The notes under the pieces are model-generated. The model was not told where the DNA came from. It saw only the letters and a list, made by a program, of their open reading frames with translations, and did no database searches. From NCBI GenBank assembly GCA_023247055.1, contig JAHFHF010000002.1, positions 84,518-134,796 on the forward strand: a stretch of DNA of 50,279 nt, in the 5' to 3' direction. This document shows, piece by piece, positions 35,185 to 45,200 of this stretch. The position numbers and the translations under genes were made by a program. The DNA is from Candidatus Omnitrophota bacterium (GTDB lineage Bacteria > Omnitrophota > Omnitrophia > Omnitrophales > Aquincolibacteriaceae). Each line of letters begins with the position of its first letter. Position 1 is the stretch's first letter.

Positions 35185-35721
35185 ATGAAAACACCATCTG
35201 TTTTAGCCATTTTAACCGCCGTTTTTTTGCTGGCCGCAGGGCCTGCTGCTTGGGCTGACACCGTTCCAAGCGATAAAGGCATTGCCGCAGTCAATCATTT
35301 GATCGAACGGCATACCGACGCCGAAAAAGGCTTTAAAGACGCGGCTGCAAATGTCAACGAAGCCGATTTGCGGGATGATCTTCTGAAAAAATCGGAGGAG
35401 CGCCGCGCTTACCGCGAGGAATTGCAGGCGGCGGTTGCTCGCCTCGGCGAGAAGTATGAAAAGGGCGGCGGCTCCCTGGAAGGCGCTGCCTACCGCGCCT
35501 GGATCGATGTGAAAGCGTTTGTCACGGATGAAAATAATGTTGCCGTGCTCAATGCCGTGCGCACCGGTGAAGAAGACGCCGTGGAATCCTTTAAGGATGT
35601 CTTGGGCGAACCGTTGAATGATGAATTGCGTAAAACCGTCCAAAAGCAATTCAAGGGCGTGCTTTCATCCTACAACTGGATTGTGGATGAAATCAAAAAC
35701 CGCACGAAAGCCGAAGCCTAG
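35185..35721 (+). CDS. Exported DUF2383-like four-helix protein
   Basis: 178 residues with AAAGGAGA before the ATG. A clear signal peptide (MKTPSVLAILTAVFLLAAG, cleavage near AWADT) is followed by an alpha-helical domain: IAAVNHLIERHTDAEKGFKD, SEERRAYREELQAAVARLG and GVLSSYNWIVDEIKN. This fits the DUF2383/PA2169 ferritin-like four-helix group, but exported members are unusual; most are cytoplasmic. A stress-linked role is suggested for relatives but unproven. The small membrane protein downstream may be cotranscribed. Confidence 0.75.
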   Translation: MKTPSVLAILTAVFLLAAGPAAWADTVPSDKGIAAVNHLIERHTDAEKGFKDAAANVNEADLRDDLLKKSEERRAYREELQAAVARLGEKYEKGGGSLEGAAYRAWIDVKAFVTDENNVAVLNAVRTGEEDAVESFKDVLGEPLNDELRKTVQKQFKGVLSSYNWIVDEIKNRTKAEA

Positions 35722-35732
35722 GTTCTGTTAAC

Positions 35733-35800
35733 GCTGGGATGAGGGGAGGACTCGCCCCCCTCATCCTAACCTTCTCCCCCAAGGGAGAGAAGGAATGAGA
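35733..35800. repeat. CCTCATCCTAACC-type intergenic palindrome
   Basis: GGATGAGGGGAGG pairs with CCCCCCTCATCC across a short loop, followed by CTTCTCCCCCAAGGGAGAGAAG, a second hairpin. This wording is common in bacterial intergenic repeats. Confidence 0.65.
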
Positions 35801-35831
35801 AGAAGCCGCTAAAAATACGGACGGTGTTTTT

Positions 35832-36014
35832 ATGAATACGAACCGAATTCTAGGGGTTATCATTGTGGTGCTGCTGATTGCGCTGGCGGTCAAAGTCATC
35901 AACCGGGTAGACAAGCCGGACCATGACTTAGAGTATCATGTCGAGCGCGCCGCAGACGATATTGAAGAAGCGCTGGATGATGCCGGCGACAAAATCGAAG
36001 ACGCGGTCGATTAA
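35832..36014 (+). CDS. Small single-span membrane protein
   Basis: 60 residues. An N-terminal helix (ILGVIIVVLLIALAVKVIN) is followed by a strongly acidic segment (YHVERAADDIEEALDDAGDK, then IEDAVD), with a periodic pattern suited to an amphipathic helix. No clear ribosome site is visible, but the composition looks like a genuine anchor-plus-amphipathic protein. Function is unknown. It sits 110 bp behind the DUF2383-like gene. Confidence 0.6.
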   Translation: MNTNRILGVIIVVLLIALAVKVINRVDKPDHDLEYHVERAADDIEEALDDAGDKIEDAVD

Positions 36015-36087
36015 CGGCAGAGTTAGGTCAGGGACAGGCTGCTTTTTAACAGGCTTTGAAAAAGCAGCCTGTCCTCTTTTTTGTGTT

Positions 36088-36618
36088 TTACGCGTCACTG
36101 CGCGCAATGCGGTGCAGGCGGGTTTCAAAAACGTTGTCGCCAAAAGTAATCCCGATGGTATGTTCGTCAACCTCATACAGCGTCCATTCATTCGACCTTC
36201 CCAGCTGCAGAGCAATATCAGCAATCACACCGGAATCAAAAGCGAGGTATTCAATGCGGGCGGCATGCTCGACTTTTTTATCCACGGTCGCTTTAAACCG
36301 CTGCAACTCCTGAATGCTTTCTTTGATAAAAATCAGCCGTGTCGAACGCAGCTTGCGGGACAACTTTTCGGCTTTTTCCAGCGCAATCTGGCCGCAATCG
36401 ATCCAGACTTCCGGAACGCCGTGTTCCCCTTCAACGGCCAGGTCGGGACGGTAATGCATGCCGAGGTCGGGTTCAATCTTAAGACGTTCGTCGTAAAAAA
36501 GAAGATAAGCCAGCAGCTTTAAAACGACATGCTCGCGGCGCTCGCTGTCATTTTTGACCAGGATGAGTTTGCGCTTGATGCGCGGCGCGACAATGTCGAA
36601 GGTAAATTTTTCAATCAC
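36088..36618 (-). CDS. yaeQ: YaeQ family protein (PD-(D/E)XK-like fold)
   Basis: 176 residues, the family's usual size. MIEKFTFDIVAPRIKRKLIL, VLKLLAYLLFYDERLKIEPD and PEVWIDCGQIALEKAEKLSR correspond to the YaeQ core, and the acidic/lysine pattern (EPD, EVWID, K) fits the degenerate nuclease-like site proposed for the family. YaeQ was linked to transcription antitermination by RfaH suppression, but its molecular role is unsettled. It lies 6 bp behind a 78-residue gene on the same strand and is probably cotranscribed with it. Confidence 0.85.
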   Translation of the reverse strand: MIEKFTFDIVAPRIKRKLILVKNDSERREHVVLKLLAYLLFYDERLKIEPDLGMHYRPDLAVEGEHGVPEVWIDCGQIALEKAEKLSRKLRSTRLIFIKESIQELQRFKATVDKKVEHAARIEYLAFDSGVIADIALQLGRSNEWTLYEVDEHTIGITFGDNVFETRLHRIARSDA

Positions 36619-36624
36619 ACTCGC

Positions 36625-36861
36625 TCAGCCCATCGCCCCCAAAGCTTCCTGGATCAGCGGGAGCACCGCCTGGGCTTCGTCTTTGGTCATGCGGCCCAGC
36701 TTGGCAAAGCGGGTTTCGCCTTCTGCGGAAAGATTTTCGCGGCTAATTTGAAGTTTCTTCTGGCCCTTATTATAAGCATAAACACCGACGACAATTTTGC
36801 CGCCCTCATACTCATACGGCTTGCTGAAAAGACATTCATCGAGTTTTGCATCATACGGCAT
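36625..36861 (-). CDS. Small hypothetical protein upstream of yaeQ
   Basis: 78 residues: MPYDAKLDECLFSKPYEYEG, then a beta strand pair (GGKIVVGVYAYNKGQKKLQI) and a helical end (EAQAVLPLIQEALGAMG). AAGGAAAA precedes the ATG. The compact alpha/beta look and tight spacing to yaeQ support a real gene. No family was recognised. Confidence 0.65.
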   Translation of the reverse strand: MPYDAKLDECLFSKPYEYEGGKIVVGVYAYNKGQKKLQISRENLSAEGETRFAKLGRMTKDEAQAVLPLIQEALGAMG

Positions 36862-37169
36862 GGCGATTTTTTCCTTTCTTGGAAAAGCCTTCGTAAAAGT
36901 GACTACGCACTGGTTTCATAAAGTCGCTTTAGCTTCTTTGTTTGTCATTGCGAGCCCGTTAAGGTTTGAGGGGCGAAGCAATCTCAGTTTTGATCTGGGA
37001 TTGCTTCGTCGTCCACCCAAAAACGGTGGACTCCTCGCAATGACAAACGGGAATTAAACTTAGGAGAACTTACGAAACCGCTTCTATGATATTCGCATAT
37101 CTTGAGGTGTTTGGGAAGCGTGTTTTAGATTAAGTTTTATAAAATTCAAAAACTTTGCGATAATCTTCC
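36862..37169. other. Intergenic region with a long cruciform repeat
   Basis: 308 bp with no gene. Most of it is the palindromic repeat at 36950-37048. The remaining AT-rich part before 37170 (for example GATAAT at 37159-37164) may contain the promoter of the PLD-family gene. Confidence 0.5.
36950..37048. repeat. Long perfect-arm cruciform repeat (GTCATTGCGAG family)
   Basis: Outer arms GTTTGTCATTGCGAG and CTCGCAATGACAAAC pair over 15 bp without mismatch. Nested arms CGAAGCAATCTCAG and CTGGGATTGCTTCG pair at 13 of 14. This is the most complete copy of the family in the window. Confidence 0.85.
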
Positions 37170-38666
37170 ATGCGTCAAATCCAACACGAAAAAAAAGGGA
37201 CGAAAAAGGCACGGGTTTACCCGTGCCTGGCTCTCTTTTTCGCGCTCACTTTTTTTCTGCCGAAACTCCACGCCGGGCCCGAGACCACCCTCCTCGCTGA
37301 AGACATCTCTGATCGCGCCTATCTCAAGCGCGTCATCACACTCATGCAAAACGCGCAGAGTTCCATTGATCTATCGATGTTCGCCATTCAATATCAAGCC
37401 CAGCCTGCAGACCCCGTCCACCAGCTTCTCACCGCCCTAGGCAATGCCGCCCAATCCGGCAAAAAAGTCCGGCTCTGGCTCAACGCGCGCCAGGCCTCGA
37501 TTGGCACCAACCGCCTTTTCATGCGGCCCGACCTTCAGCGCGAATTACTCCGTCAAGGTCTCCGAATTTTCTACGTCGACAAAAGCCGCCGCCTGCACGA
37601 CAAACTCATCGTGATCGACCAAAAAACCGTTATCGAAGGCTCCATGAACTGGACGCGCGAAGCCTTGCTTAAAAACTATGAAACCGCCAGCATCATTCAT
37701 TCCAAAGAACTCGCGGCTCAAAAAATAAAACGCCTCGAAGCCCTGCCGGCCGAAGAACAAACGCTCCAAACTGCCGAAAAATCAGAAGACAGCCTCCCTT
37801 TTCCCCTCGGGCTTCTTACGAATCCAAAAATTTTCCCGGATGCCCTTAAAAACAGACAAATCCGAACCCTCGGTCTTTATCTGCTCTTGCTAAGCGAAGC
37901 CCAGGCCACAGGCCGGCAAGAATTCGAATTCGATCTTGAAAGTTGGGGAGACCGTCTGCCCTTTAAAAAACGCTGGGTCGGCCCCAGCCTGCGCCACGAA
38001 ATGAAACGCACCCTCGATTTCCTCAAAAACTACGGCCTGCTCCAGTGGCAAGACGCGGGCCAAAATAAAGTCAAAGTGACTCTCACGAAAGCAGAGGCCC
38101 CCGAGCCGATTCTTGTGCCAACGGCCCTTGTAAAAAACGGCTATATCCAAACCTTTTCGATGCGAGACCTCTTTGTCTACCTCATCGTCCTCAACAAAGC
38201 ACAAATCTCAGGCAATGTCCCCTTCTGGCTGGGTTCCATTGCGGACGTTTCCAAAGAATTTCATTTAGACACGGTCACGTTCATTCACGGCCTCTGGTCC
38301 CTGCGCCGTCAAAACCTCATCGAAATCTACCCCTCTGAAAAAAAACTCGTGGGCGGAGTCTGGCAGCGCGAATTCACCAACCGCTACCAACTCAATCCCC
38401 TCGAAACCCCCGCCCAGCGCACAGCCCGCTTTGACGGCCTCAACCAAAAATTCGGCAAACCGCTTGTCGACAACGCCCGCCTCTTCGCCGGCGCCCTGGA
38501 TGACCCCGAAGATGTCACCGTGGTCCGGCAATTCCTGCACCTCATGAAAGAATATCCCGAAAAAGAAGTCGCCGAAGCCGTGCGTGTTGTTGCGGGCTAT
38601 AACAGGAACAATGCCCTAAGAACGCCGGAGTATGTGAGAGGGGTTTTGCGGGGAAGCCTAAACTGA
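37170..38666 (+). CDS. Exported phospholipase D-family protein with winged-helix-like modules
   Basis: 498 residues. A signal peptide (VYPCLALFFALTFFLPKLHA) predicts export. Residues ~45-190 form one PLD catalytic half with HDKLIVID (H143, K145, D150) and GSMNW (G157, S158, N160), as in the dimeric Nuc-type nucleases. Two repeated modules follow at ~215-310 and ~320-405 (LGLYLLLLSEAQATG / FVYLIVLNKAQISG), each helical with a strand pair, resembling the winged-helix domains of replication initiators. A helical end follows. Substrate may be DNA, RNA or phospholipid. An exported enzyme with DNA-binding-like modules suggests handling of extracellular DNA, which is inference. Confidence 0.75.
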   Translation: MRQIQHEKKGTKKARVYPCLALFFALTFFLPKLHAGPETTLLAEDISDRAYLKRVITLMQNAQSSIDLSMFAIQYQAQPADPVHQLLTALGNAAQSGKKVRLWLNARQASIGTNRLFMRPDLQRELLRQGLRIFYVDKSRRLHDKLIVIDQKTVIEGSMNWTREALLKNYETASIIHSKELAAQKIKRLEALPAEEQTLQTAEKSEDSLPFPLGLLTNPKIFPDALKNRQIRTLGLYLLLLSEAQATGRQEFEFDLESWGDRLPFKKRWVGPSLRHEMKRTLDFLKNYGLLQWQDAGQNKVKVTLTKAEAPEPILVPTALVKNGYIQTFSMRDLFVYLIVLNKAQISGNVPFWLGSIADVSKEFHLDTVTFIHGLWSLRRQNLIEIYPSEKKLVGGVWQREFTNRYQLNPLETPAQRTARFDGLNQKFGKPLVDNARLFAGALDDPEDVTVVRQFLHLMKEYPEKEVAEAVRVVAGYNRNNALRTPEYVRGVLRGSLN

Positions 38667-38778
38667 GCAAAAAAGCGCCGGACTCAAGCAAGTAGGCTAT
38701 TCAAATCTCTGGAAGAATTTGGGAAGGGCGTTACTTCAAAGAAGCGGCTCACAGCCGATGATTCTTTCGGATTTCCCA

Positions 38779-39969
38779 TTAGTTTTTTACGATTTCCTGG
38801 ATAGCCTGCCATGGGAGAGCGAATACCTTTCCGCTTAATTTCATTTTGCGCGGAATTTGACAGACAAGGTACCCTGTTTTCGATGACGGGTATTCCGAAA
38901 GAAATACTTCAAGGTGCCGGATATCTGAGGGGGCCGGGTTATTCGTCCATTTGACTTCCACCGGAGTATAAGCACCCGCCTCGTCAATAATCCAATCCAC
39001 TTCGGGGCCATCGGGGTCCCGCCAAAACCGGATCTTGGTCTTTTCATGTTTTGCATAGGCTGCCCTCAAAAGTTCGAGGCCGATAAACTGCTCAAAAAGA
39101 TGCCCCATCCTATCGCGCGAAAGCTTTATCCCCTCCCGGGCAGCCAGACGGCGGACGCCTAAATCAAAAAATAGAATTTTTTCGGATTTAGTGAGTTTTT
39201 TTCTTGTAGTGCTTTGCGTTAAGGGTTCGATGCGTTCGGTAATCAGGCAATCTTCCAGAATTTGGTAATAGGATCCGATAGTCGTATGAGCGACACCGAT
39301 TTCCTGCGAGAGTTTTCTTAAATTAATGATGCGTCCGGATTCGGACGCTGCTAATTCAAGGAATCGCGCAAAATGCCCCAAATTACGGACAACCGCTTCC
39401 GCGCGCACCTCTTCTTCAAGATAGGTTGTGACATAAGACTCTAAATCTGTTTCGCGGTCTCTATCATTTTTGACAGCAGTCATTCCGGGAAGAGACCCGT
39501 AAATCAAAAGATCTTCTATTTTTTTTTGGGGAAATTCAAGCGTACTCAAGGGCTGCATTCGCAGGGCCACAACCCTTCCGGGCAGCAAATTGAGTTGAGC
39601 ACCTTTACGCAATTTACGCGCACTTGAACCCGTCAAAATGAAACTCGCGACACCTCGGTCAATCAAGTCTTGGACCGCGTCTAAAATGGCTGGAACTTTT
39701 TGAACTTCATCGAGAATAATCAAAGGCCGCTTTGCACCCTTTTGAGGCCTAAGCGCTTCAACCTCACCCTTCAAAATGGATGGCGCTTTCTCGTATCGCT
39801 GCCGGATATCCGGCTGGATGAACGAGATCAATAGATCGGGATTGAAACGCTGTGTAAGCGTCGTTTTGCCGGTTTGGCGGGCTCCCAGCAGAAGAACGCT
39901 CTTATGACGGTGAAGCGCATGCCGGATGTCTTCTTCGAGCAGCCGTTGGATGTATTTCATGGGCTCCAT
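38779..39969 (-). CDS. AAA family ATPase with DUF4143 domain
   Basis: 396 residues from the ATG at 39969; the ATG at 39960 (MKYIQRLL) is an alternative. Walker A is GARQTGKTT (from residue 29), Walker B is LIILDEVQK, and a sensor reads FILTGSSARKLRKG. A winged-helix part (INLRKLSQEIGVAHTTIGSY) and a DUF4143 nuclease-like end follow, with EVDWIIDE and PVEVKWT resembling PD-(D/E)XK residues. Such proteins are very common in uncultivated anaerobes and archaea and remain uncharacterised; links to selfish or toxin-like behaviour are speculative. The gene lies next to a toxin-antitoxin pair and one of its 22-bp repeats. Confidence 0.88.
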   Translation of the reverse strand: MEPMKYIQRLLEEDIRHALHRHKSVLLLGARQTGKTTLTQRFNPDLLISFIQPDIRQRYEKAPSILKGEVEALRPQKGAKRPLIILDEVQKVPAILDAVQDLIDRGVASFILTGSSARKLRKGAQLNLLPGRVVALRMQPLSTLEFPQKKIEDLLIYGSLPGMTAVKNDRDRETDLESYVTTYLEEEVRAEAVVRNLGHFARFLELAASESGRIINLRKLSQEIGVAHTTIGSYYQILEDCLITERIEPLTQSTTRKKLTKSEKILFFDLGVRRLAAREGIKLSRDRMGHLFEQFIGLELLRAAYAKHEKTKIRFWRDPDGPEVDWIIDEAGAYTPVEVKWTNNPAPSDIRHLEVFLSEYPSSKTGYLVCQIPRKMKLSGKVFALPWQAIQEIVKN

Positions 39970-40011
39970 ATTCGCCGAAAATAGAGCGTGCGTCAACTTA
40001 ATTCTGAACCT

Positions 40012-40033
40012 GTAACGGGACGCCGTCCGGGGG
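40012..40033. repeat. 22-bp direct repeat, left copy
   Basis: Identical to 40889-40910. It contains the palindrome GGACGCCGTCC and is followed by TTGTCACAGAC, which also recurs near the right copy (40938) after a 27-bp gap. The two copies enclose the RelE/Phd-type pair. Confidence 0.8.
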
Positions 40034-40248
40034 TTGTCACAGACCATCGGGAGCGGATGGAGTTAGGGGCATCAGGGCTTTCCATTTGACATTGATTCAA
40101 CCTGGGACGGGCGGGTGCTAATACGGTGTCAAAAGAGGATCAAAACTGCCGGAAATTGAGCGCGATCAAAGGCGATTAGCAGAATCTCGAAATGCTTGCA
40201 TCTCAACGGATTTTAAGGATAGGGATTTGATCTACCCGGTGTGTCCGC

Positions 40249-40524
40249 TCATCGATAAATATCTTTGCGATTGTCTATAGCCACGACCCACACCAAGAGA
40301 TCGCCATTGTCCGCGATTTGATAGAGAATTCGAAAAGAGAAAGTTTTGGCGCAGCGGAGTTGGGCAAACGGCCCCGAGAGCTTCTTAAATTGGTAGGGGT
40401 CTTCTTTGATCTCATCAATAACCCGGTTTATTCCCCGGCGAAGCTTTGCATCTCGAATCGAGTCATAATCCTTTTGGCCGGTTCGGGTAAATAGGATTTT
40501 GTATTTTTGCTTCGATTTATGCAT
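40249..40524 (-). CDS. RelE/ParE-superfamily toxin
   Basis: 91 residues. KYKILFTRTGQKDYDSI is the first strand and helix of the fold, KKLSGPFAQLRCAKTFSFRI the central sheet with the basic residues that contact RNA in RelE enzymes, and LLVWVVAIDNRKDIY the final strand. Members cleave mRNA at the ribosome or, in the ParE branch, poison gyrase; which applies here is unclear, though the closest look is RelE/YoeB. It lies 12 bp behind the antitoxin gene, the usual order. Confidence 0.85.
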   Translation of the reverse strand: MHKSKQKYKILFTRTGQKDYDSIRDAKLRRGINRVIDEIKEDPYQFKKLSGPFAQLRCAKTFSFRILYQIADNGDLLVWVVAIDNRKDIYR

Positions 40525-40536
40525 CTAAAAAAAGTT

Positions 40537-40794
40537 TTAATCTTTACGGATAGAATCAAAATCAACGACATTTCCTTTTTGGATCTCTTCCATAGAAGTC
40601 TTAATCTTTTTGACTAACGTTTGATCTCTTAGAATATTGATTGTTTCCATAAGGCTTTCATACTCTTCCATAGAAATTAGCACTGCTTGATTACGGCCAT
40701 TGACGGAAATAACGACCTGACAGGTGGTTTCAGCGGCTTCTTTGACTAATTTGCTCAATCTATTTTTGGCGTCGGAAAGATTGATCGTGGTCAT
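40537..40794 (-). CDS. Phd/YefM family antitoxin
   Basis: 85 residues. The N-terminal DNA-binding part INLSDAKNRLSKLVKEAAE and QVVISVNGRNQAVLISMEEY is characteristic, and the acidic end (EEIQKGNVVDFDSIRKD) would wrap the toxin. It neutralises the RelE-like protein and represses the operon. GGGAG precedes the ATG at 8 nt. The palindrome at 40809-40824 is a likely operator. Confidence 0.88.
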   Translation of the reverse strand: MTTINLSDAKNRLSKLVKEAAETTCQVVISVNGRNQAVLISMEEYESLMETINILRDQTLVKKIKTSMEEIQKGNVVDFDSIRKD

Positions 40795-40808
40795 GACATT
40801 CTCCCATA

Positions 40809-40824
40809 AGCTTGAATTTAAGCT
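40809..40824 (-). promoter_or_regulatory. Candidate operator of the Phd/RelE-type operon
   Basis: AGCTT-GAATTT-AAGCT is a perfect 5-bp inverted repeat 15 bp before the antitoxin start, the position where Phd/YefM dimers usually bind. The flanks are AT-rich. Confidence 0.5.
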
Positions 40825-40888
40825 ATTTCTAGCCTGATATTCGGCTAATCAAAGGATACATCGCAAGCGCTATTTTTTCAAGCCTTAA

Positions 40889-40910
40889 GTAACGGGACGC
40901 CGTCCGGGGG
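40889..40910. repeat. 22-bp direct repeat, right copy
   Basis: Identical to 40012-40033. Here a 27-bp insertion separates it from the shared TTGTCACAGAC segment. The pair may mark the ends of an inserted toxin-antitoxin cassette, or be two copies of an interspersed repeat. Confidence 0.8.
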
Positions 40911-40962
40911 GAGAGGTTAGCGATCCATCAAAATGCGTTGTCACAGACAACCGGGCACATCG

Positions 40963-42120
40963 TTAGTTATTATTTTCGTGGTAAATGCGCTCAAAAGTAG
41001 GGTGAATACGGCGGAAAACCTCAAGCAGTTTGGGATCAAAATGCGCCGGCATCACGCGGCCGTCGCCTTCCAGAATGATTTTGCAGGCTTCTTCGTGGCG
41101 CATTTCAGGCTTGTAGTGGCGTTTACTGCGCAGCGCGTCATAGACATCCACAAGCGTAATAATGCGGGCTTCGATGGGAATCTCTTCGCCTTTTAAGCCG
41201 CGCGGGTAACCCGTGCCGTCCCAGCGCTCGTGATGATTGAGCGCAATCAAGGCCGCGACTTTTAAAACCGGAGCCTTGGCGTCGCGCAAAATTTCATGGC
41301 CGATCAAGGGATGCTTTTTCATGATTTCCCATTCGTCCGGATCAAGTTTGCCGCCCTTGAAGAGAATTTTGTCCGGCACGCCGATTTTACCGATGTCGTG
41401 CATGGGGCTGGCATACAGCAAGAGTTCGAGCATGTCTTCTTTCAAGCCGATGGCGCGGCCGATCTCCACGGCATAAAGGCTGAGCCGTTTCACATGATCG
41501 GCGGTTTCCTCGTCTTTGTATTCGGTGGCGCGGGTGAGATGGTAAATCGTCTCAATGTAGGCTTCTTTGACCTGCAAATGCACCTTGTCTAATTCGTCGA
41601 TGGCGGATTTCAGCTGGAATGTCCGGTCGCGTACTTTTTCTTCGAGAAAGTCTTTTTTCTTTTCCAGTTCCTGCTGCAGCATGCGCACCTGCAAAAGATT
41701 TTGAATGCGCACCAGCGCTTCCGCAATTTTCATCGGCTTTTGCAGAAAATCCGTGGCCCCGGCGCCAAGGGCTCTGACGCACATGGACTCGTCGGGCTCG
41801 GCGGTCAAGACCAGCACCGGCACAAACGATTGCTGCCTTAAATCCCGCAAGCTTTCCAAAACCTGAAAACCATTCATATGCGGCATGTTGATATCGAGCA
41901 TTAAAAGGTCGGGGTGGTATTCTTCGAAAACTTTGCGCGCCTGGCGCGAATCGGAAATATAACGCACGTTTTGATAATTGCTGTCTTTGAGGAGGTCTTC
42001 GATGCCCATGCCGATGCCCATATCGTCATCGATAATCAGGATTTTCGAAGCGGCAAGCTGTGGATCGATAATCATACTTCTTCTTCCAAACGGGTTAAAC
42101 GGCTGTTTTGTTGAAGACAT
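40963..42120 (-). CDS. Response regulator with HD-GYP phosphodiesterase output
   Basis: 385 residues from the ATG at 42120 (MSSTKQPF); 42075 (MIIDPQL) or 42153 are alternatives. A canonical receiver (ILIIDDD, phosphoacceptor in LLMLDINMP, Thr in LVLTAEPD, Lys in LQKPMK) is joined by a coiled coil to an HD-GYP domain: [38 protein letters not shown] and [13 protein letters not shown] enzymes hydrolyse cyclic di-GMP to GMP and so favour motility over biofilm. All metal-binding residues are kept, so it should be active. It is divergent from metH; no kinase is adjacent. Confidence 0.93.
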   Translation of the reverse strand: MSSTKQPFNPFGRRSMIIDPQLAASKILIIDDDMGIGMGIEDLLKDSNYQNVRYISDSRQARKVFEEYHPDLLMLDINMPHMNGFQVLESLRDLRQQSFVPVLVLTAEPDESMCVRALGAGATDFLQKPMKIAEALVRIQNLLQVRMLQQELEKKKDFLEEKVRDRTFQLKSAIDELDKVHLQVKEAYIETIYHLTRATEYKDEETADHVKRLSLYAVEIGRAIGLKEDMLELLLYASPMHDIGKIGVPDKILFKGGKLDPDEWEIMKKHPLIGHEILRDAKAPVLKVAALIALNHHERWDGTGYPRGLKGEEIPIEARIITLVDVYDALRSKRHYKPEMRHEEACKIILEGDGRVMPAHFDPKLLEVFRRIHPTFERIYHENNN

Positions 42121-42258
42121 ATAAACTATGCCTGATAGACGCTCCACTAGCAAATGGCCCCGGGGTTCTCAAGACACCTGATCGTCACAACTTCAGTGTT
42201 AATAAGGACTTATACGATAAGGACGCCTGAAGATTCTTTTGCTATACTATGCGCTTCT

Positions 42259-45200
42259 ATGCAGACCCTTTCCGAAGCCATTCAAAAGCGCATTCTGGTG
42301 CTCGACGGCGCCATGGGGACGATGATCCAGGCTTATAAGCTGGACGAAGCCGGATACCGCGGCAGTGCCTTTAAAAATCACACATGTGACATTAAAGGCA
42401 ATAACGACGCCTTGGCGATTTCGCAGCCCGCGATTCTTGAAGAAATCCACGGCAAATACCTGGCCGCCGGCGCCGACATCCTTGAAACCAATACGTTTAA
42501 TTCCAACGTCTTTTCCATGGCCGATTATTCCATGGAGAGCCTGGTTTACGATCTGAATGTGGCGGCTGCCAAACTGGCACGGCGCACGGCCGATGCGTAT
42601 ACCGCGAAGACACCCCAAAAGCCCCGCTTTGTGGCCGGCGCCATTGGCCCCACAAATAAAACGGGCTCGATCTCCCCCAACGTCAATGACCCGGGTTTTC
42701 GCGCGGTGACTTTCGATCAGCTGGTAGCGGGTTACGCGGAGCAAATCCGCGGCCTCGTGGACGGCGGTGTTGACTTGCTTTTAATCGAAACTGTTTTTGA
42801 TACGCTCAACTGCAAAGCCGCCATTTTTGCCGCTCTGGAATTTTTCGATAAAACCGGCAAAAAATTGCCGCTCATGGTCAGCGGCACCATCACCGACCGC
42901 AGCGGCCGCACGCTCTCCGGCCAGACCACAGAAGCTTTCTGGAATTCCGTCTCGCACGGCAATCTTTTTTCAATCGGCTTGAACTGCGCCCTGGGCGCCA
43001 AAGAAATGCGCCCGTACATTGAAGAACTCTCACGCATCTCCAACTGCTTTGTCAGCGCTTATCCCAACGCAGGCCTGCCCAACCAATTCGGCGAATACGA
43101 TGAATCGCCCGACATGATGGCCCAAGTCATTGCCGAATTCGCGGGCAGCGGCCTCGTGAATATTTTGGGCGGCTGCTGCGGCACAACGCCGGCGCATATC
43201 AAACGTATTGCCGAAGAAGCGGCCAAATATGCCCCGCGCAAAATTCCAGAAATCGTTCCCCTGACCCGCCTCAGCGGCCTTGAACCGCTGACCTTGCGGC
43301 CCGACAGCAATTTTACCAATATCGGTGAACGCACCAACATCACCGGCTCGCCGAAGTTTTCCAAGGCCATTCTGGCCGGCAATTACGAAGAAGGGCTGAG
43401 CATCGCCAAGCAGCAGATTGAAAGCGGCGCGTTCATTATCGACGTCAATATGGATGAAGGCCTGCTCGACTCCGAAGCCGCCATGACAAAATTCATGCAT
43501 CTCGTCGTCTCCGAACCCGACATCAGCCGCGTGCCCATCATGATCGACTCTTCAAAATGGTCGGTCATCGAGGCGGGCCTCAAATGCCTGCAGGGTAAAT
43601 GCATTGTCAACTCCATCAGCCTAAAAGAAGGCCCGGAAATTTTCAAACAAAGGGCCAAGCTCTTGCGCCGCTACGGCGCTGCCGCGGTCGTCATGGCTTT
43701 TGACGAAAAGGGCCAGGCGGACACCGCCGGACGCAAAGTCGACATCTGCGCGCGGGCTTATAAAATTTTGACCGAAGAAGCGGGTTTTCCGCCGCAGGAC
43801 ATTTTCTTTGACCCGAACGTTCTTACCATCGCCACCGGCATTGAAGAGCACAACAACTATGGCGTCGAATTCATCGAGGCCTGCCGCGAACTGAAAAAAC
43901 GTTTTCCTCTGACGCACCGCATCGGCGGCATCAGCAACTTGTCCTTCTCGTTCCGCGGTGTCAACGTTATCCGCGAAGCCATGCATGCGGTTTTTCTCTA
44001 TCACGCCATCCGCGCCGGACTCGACACCGGCATCGTCAACCCCGGCCTTTTAATCGTTTACGAAGAAATCCCCAAAGACCTGCTGGAGATGGTCGAAGAT
44101 GCGGTTTTAAACCGCCGGCCGGACGCCACGGAACGCCTGCTGAAATTTTCGGAAGGCCTGAAAAAACCCGACGCCAAGGCCGAGAAAAAACAGGCCGAAT
44201 GGCGCACCAAACCCGCGGAAGAACGCCTGTCACACGCGCTGGTCAACGGCATTACGGACTTTATCGACCAGGACATCGAAGAAATCAGGCCTAAATATAC
44301 GAGATCGCTGCACATTATCGAAGGCCCGCTGATGGCCGGCATGAAAATCGTGGGTGATCTTTTCGGCGAGGGCAAAATGTTTCTGCCGCAGGTCGTCAAA
44401 AGCGCTCGCGTGATGAAAAAAGCGGTCGGCTATCTGACGCCTTTCATGCTCAAGGAAAAAGAAGCCTCAGGCGATGCCAGCCGCTCGGCCGGAAAAATTC
44501 TAATGGCCACGGTCAAAGGCGACGTGCATGACATCGGCAAAAATATTGTCGGCGTCGTGCTCGGCTGCAACAACTATGAGGTCATTGATTTAGGCGTGAT
44601 GGTGCCGCTCGAAAAAATCCTGGAAGAAGCGGCGCGGCTGGAAGTGGATGTCATTGGTTTAAGCGGTCTGATTACGCCTTCGCTGGATGAAATGATCTAC
44701 GTCGCGGCTGAGATGCAGCGGCGCAAACTCACGACGCCGCTTTTGATCGGCGGCGCCACGACGTCGCCCGTGCATACCGCAGTCAAAATTGATCCGGCCT
44801 ATGGCGGTCCGGTCATTCATGTGACGGATGCCTCGCGCAGCACCGGCGTGGTCGGGCAGCTGATGAATCCTGAATCGCGGCCCCAATACATCGAAACCAA
44901 AAAAGACGAATACGAACAGGTCCGCAAAGACCATGCTTCCAGAACTTCGCGTGTCGTCTACCTGCCCGTTGAAAAAACACGGGCTAATAAACTGCCGCTC
45001 GATTTAAAGCGGGTCGCGGCCAAGCCTTCTTTCCTGGGCCTGAAAACGCTCAACAACTATCCGCTGGCGACACTCCGCGATTACATCGACTGGTCGCCTT
45101 TTTTTCATACTTGGGAATTGCGCGGCCGCTTTCCTGAAATTTTAGACGATCAAACCGTAGGGAAAGCCGCGAAGCCGCTCTATGAAGACGCCAACAAAAT

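Noticed and set aside
42154..42258. Cobalamin or SAM riboswitch before metH
   Set aside because: The leader is about 100 bp at most and shows no box resembling the B12 element or SAM aptamers; a TATACT at 42243-42248 even suggests a very short leader.
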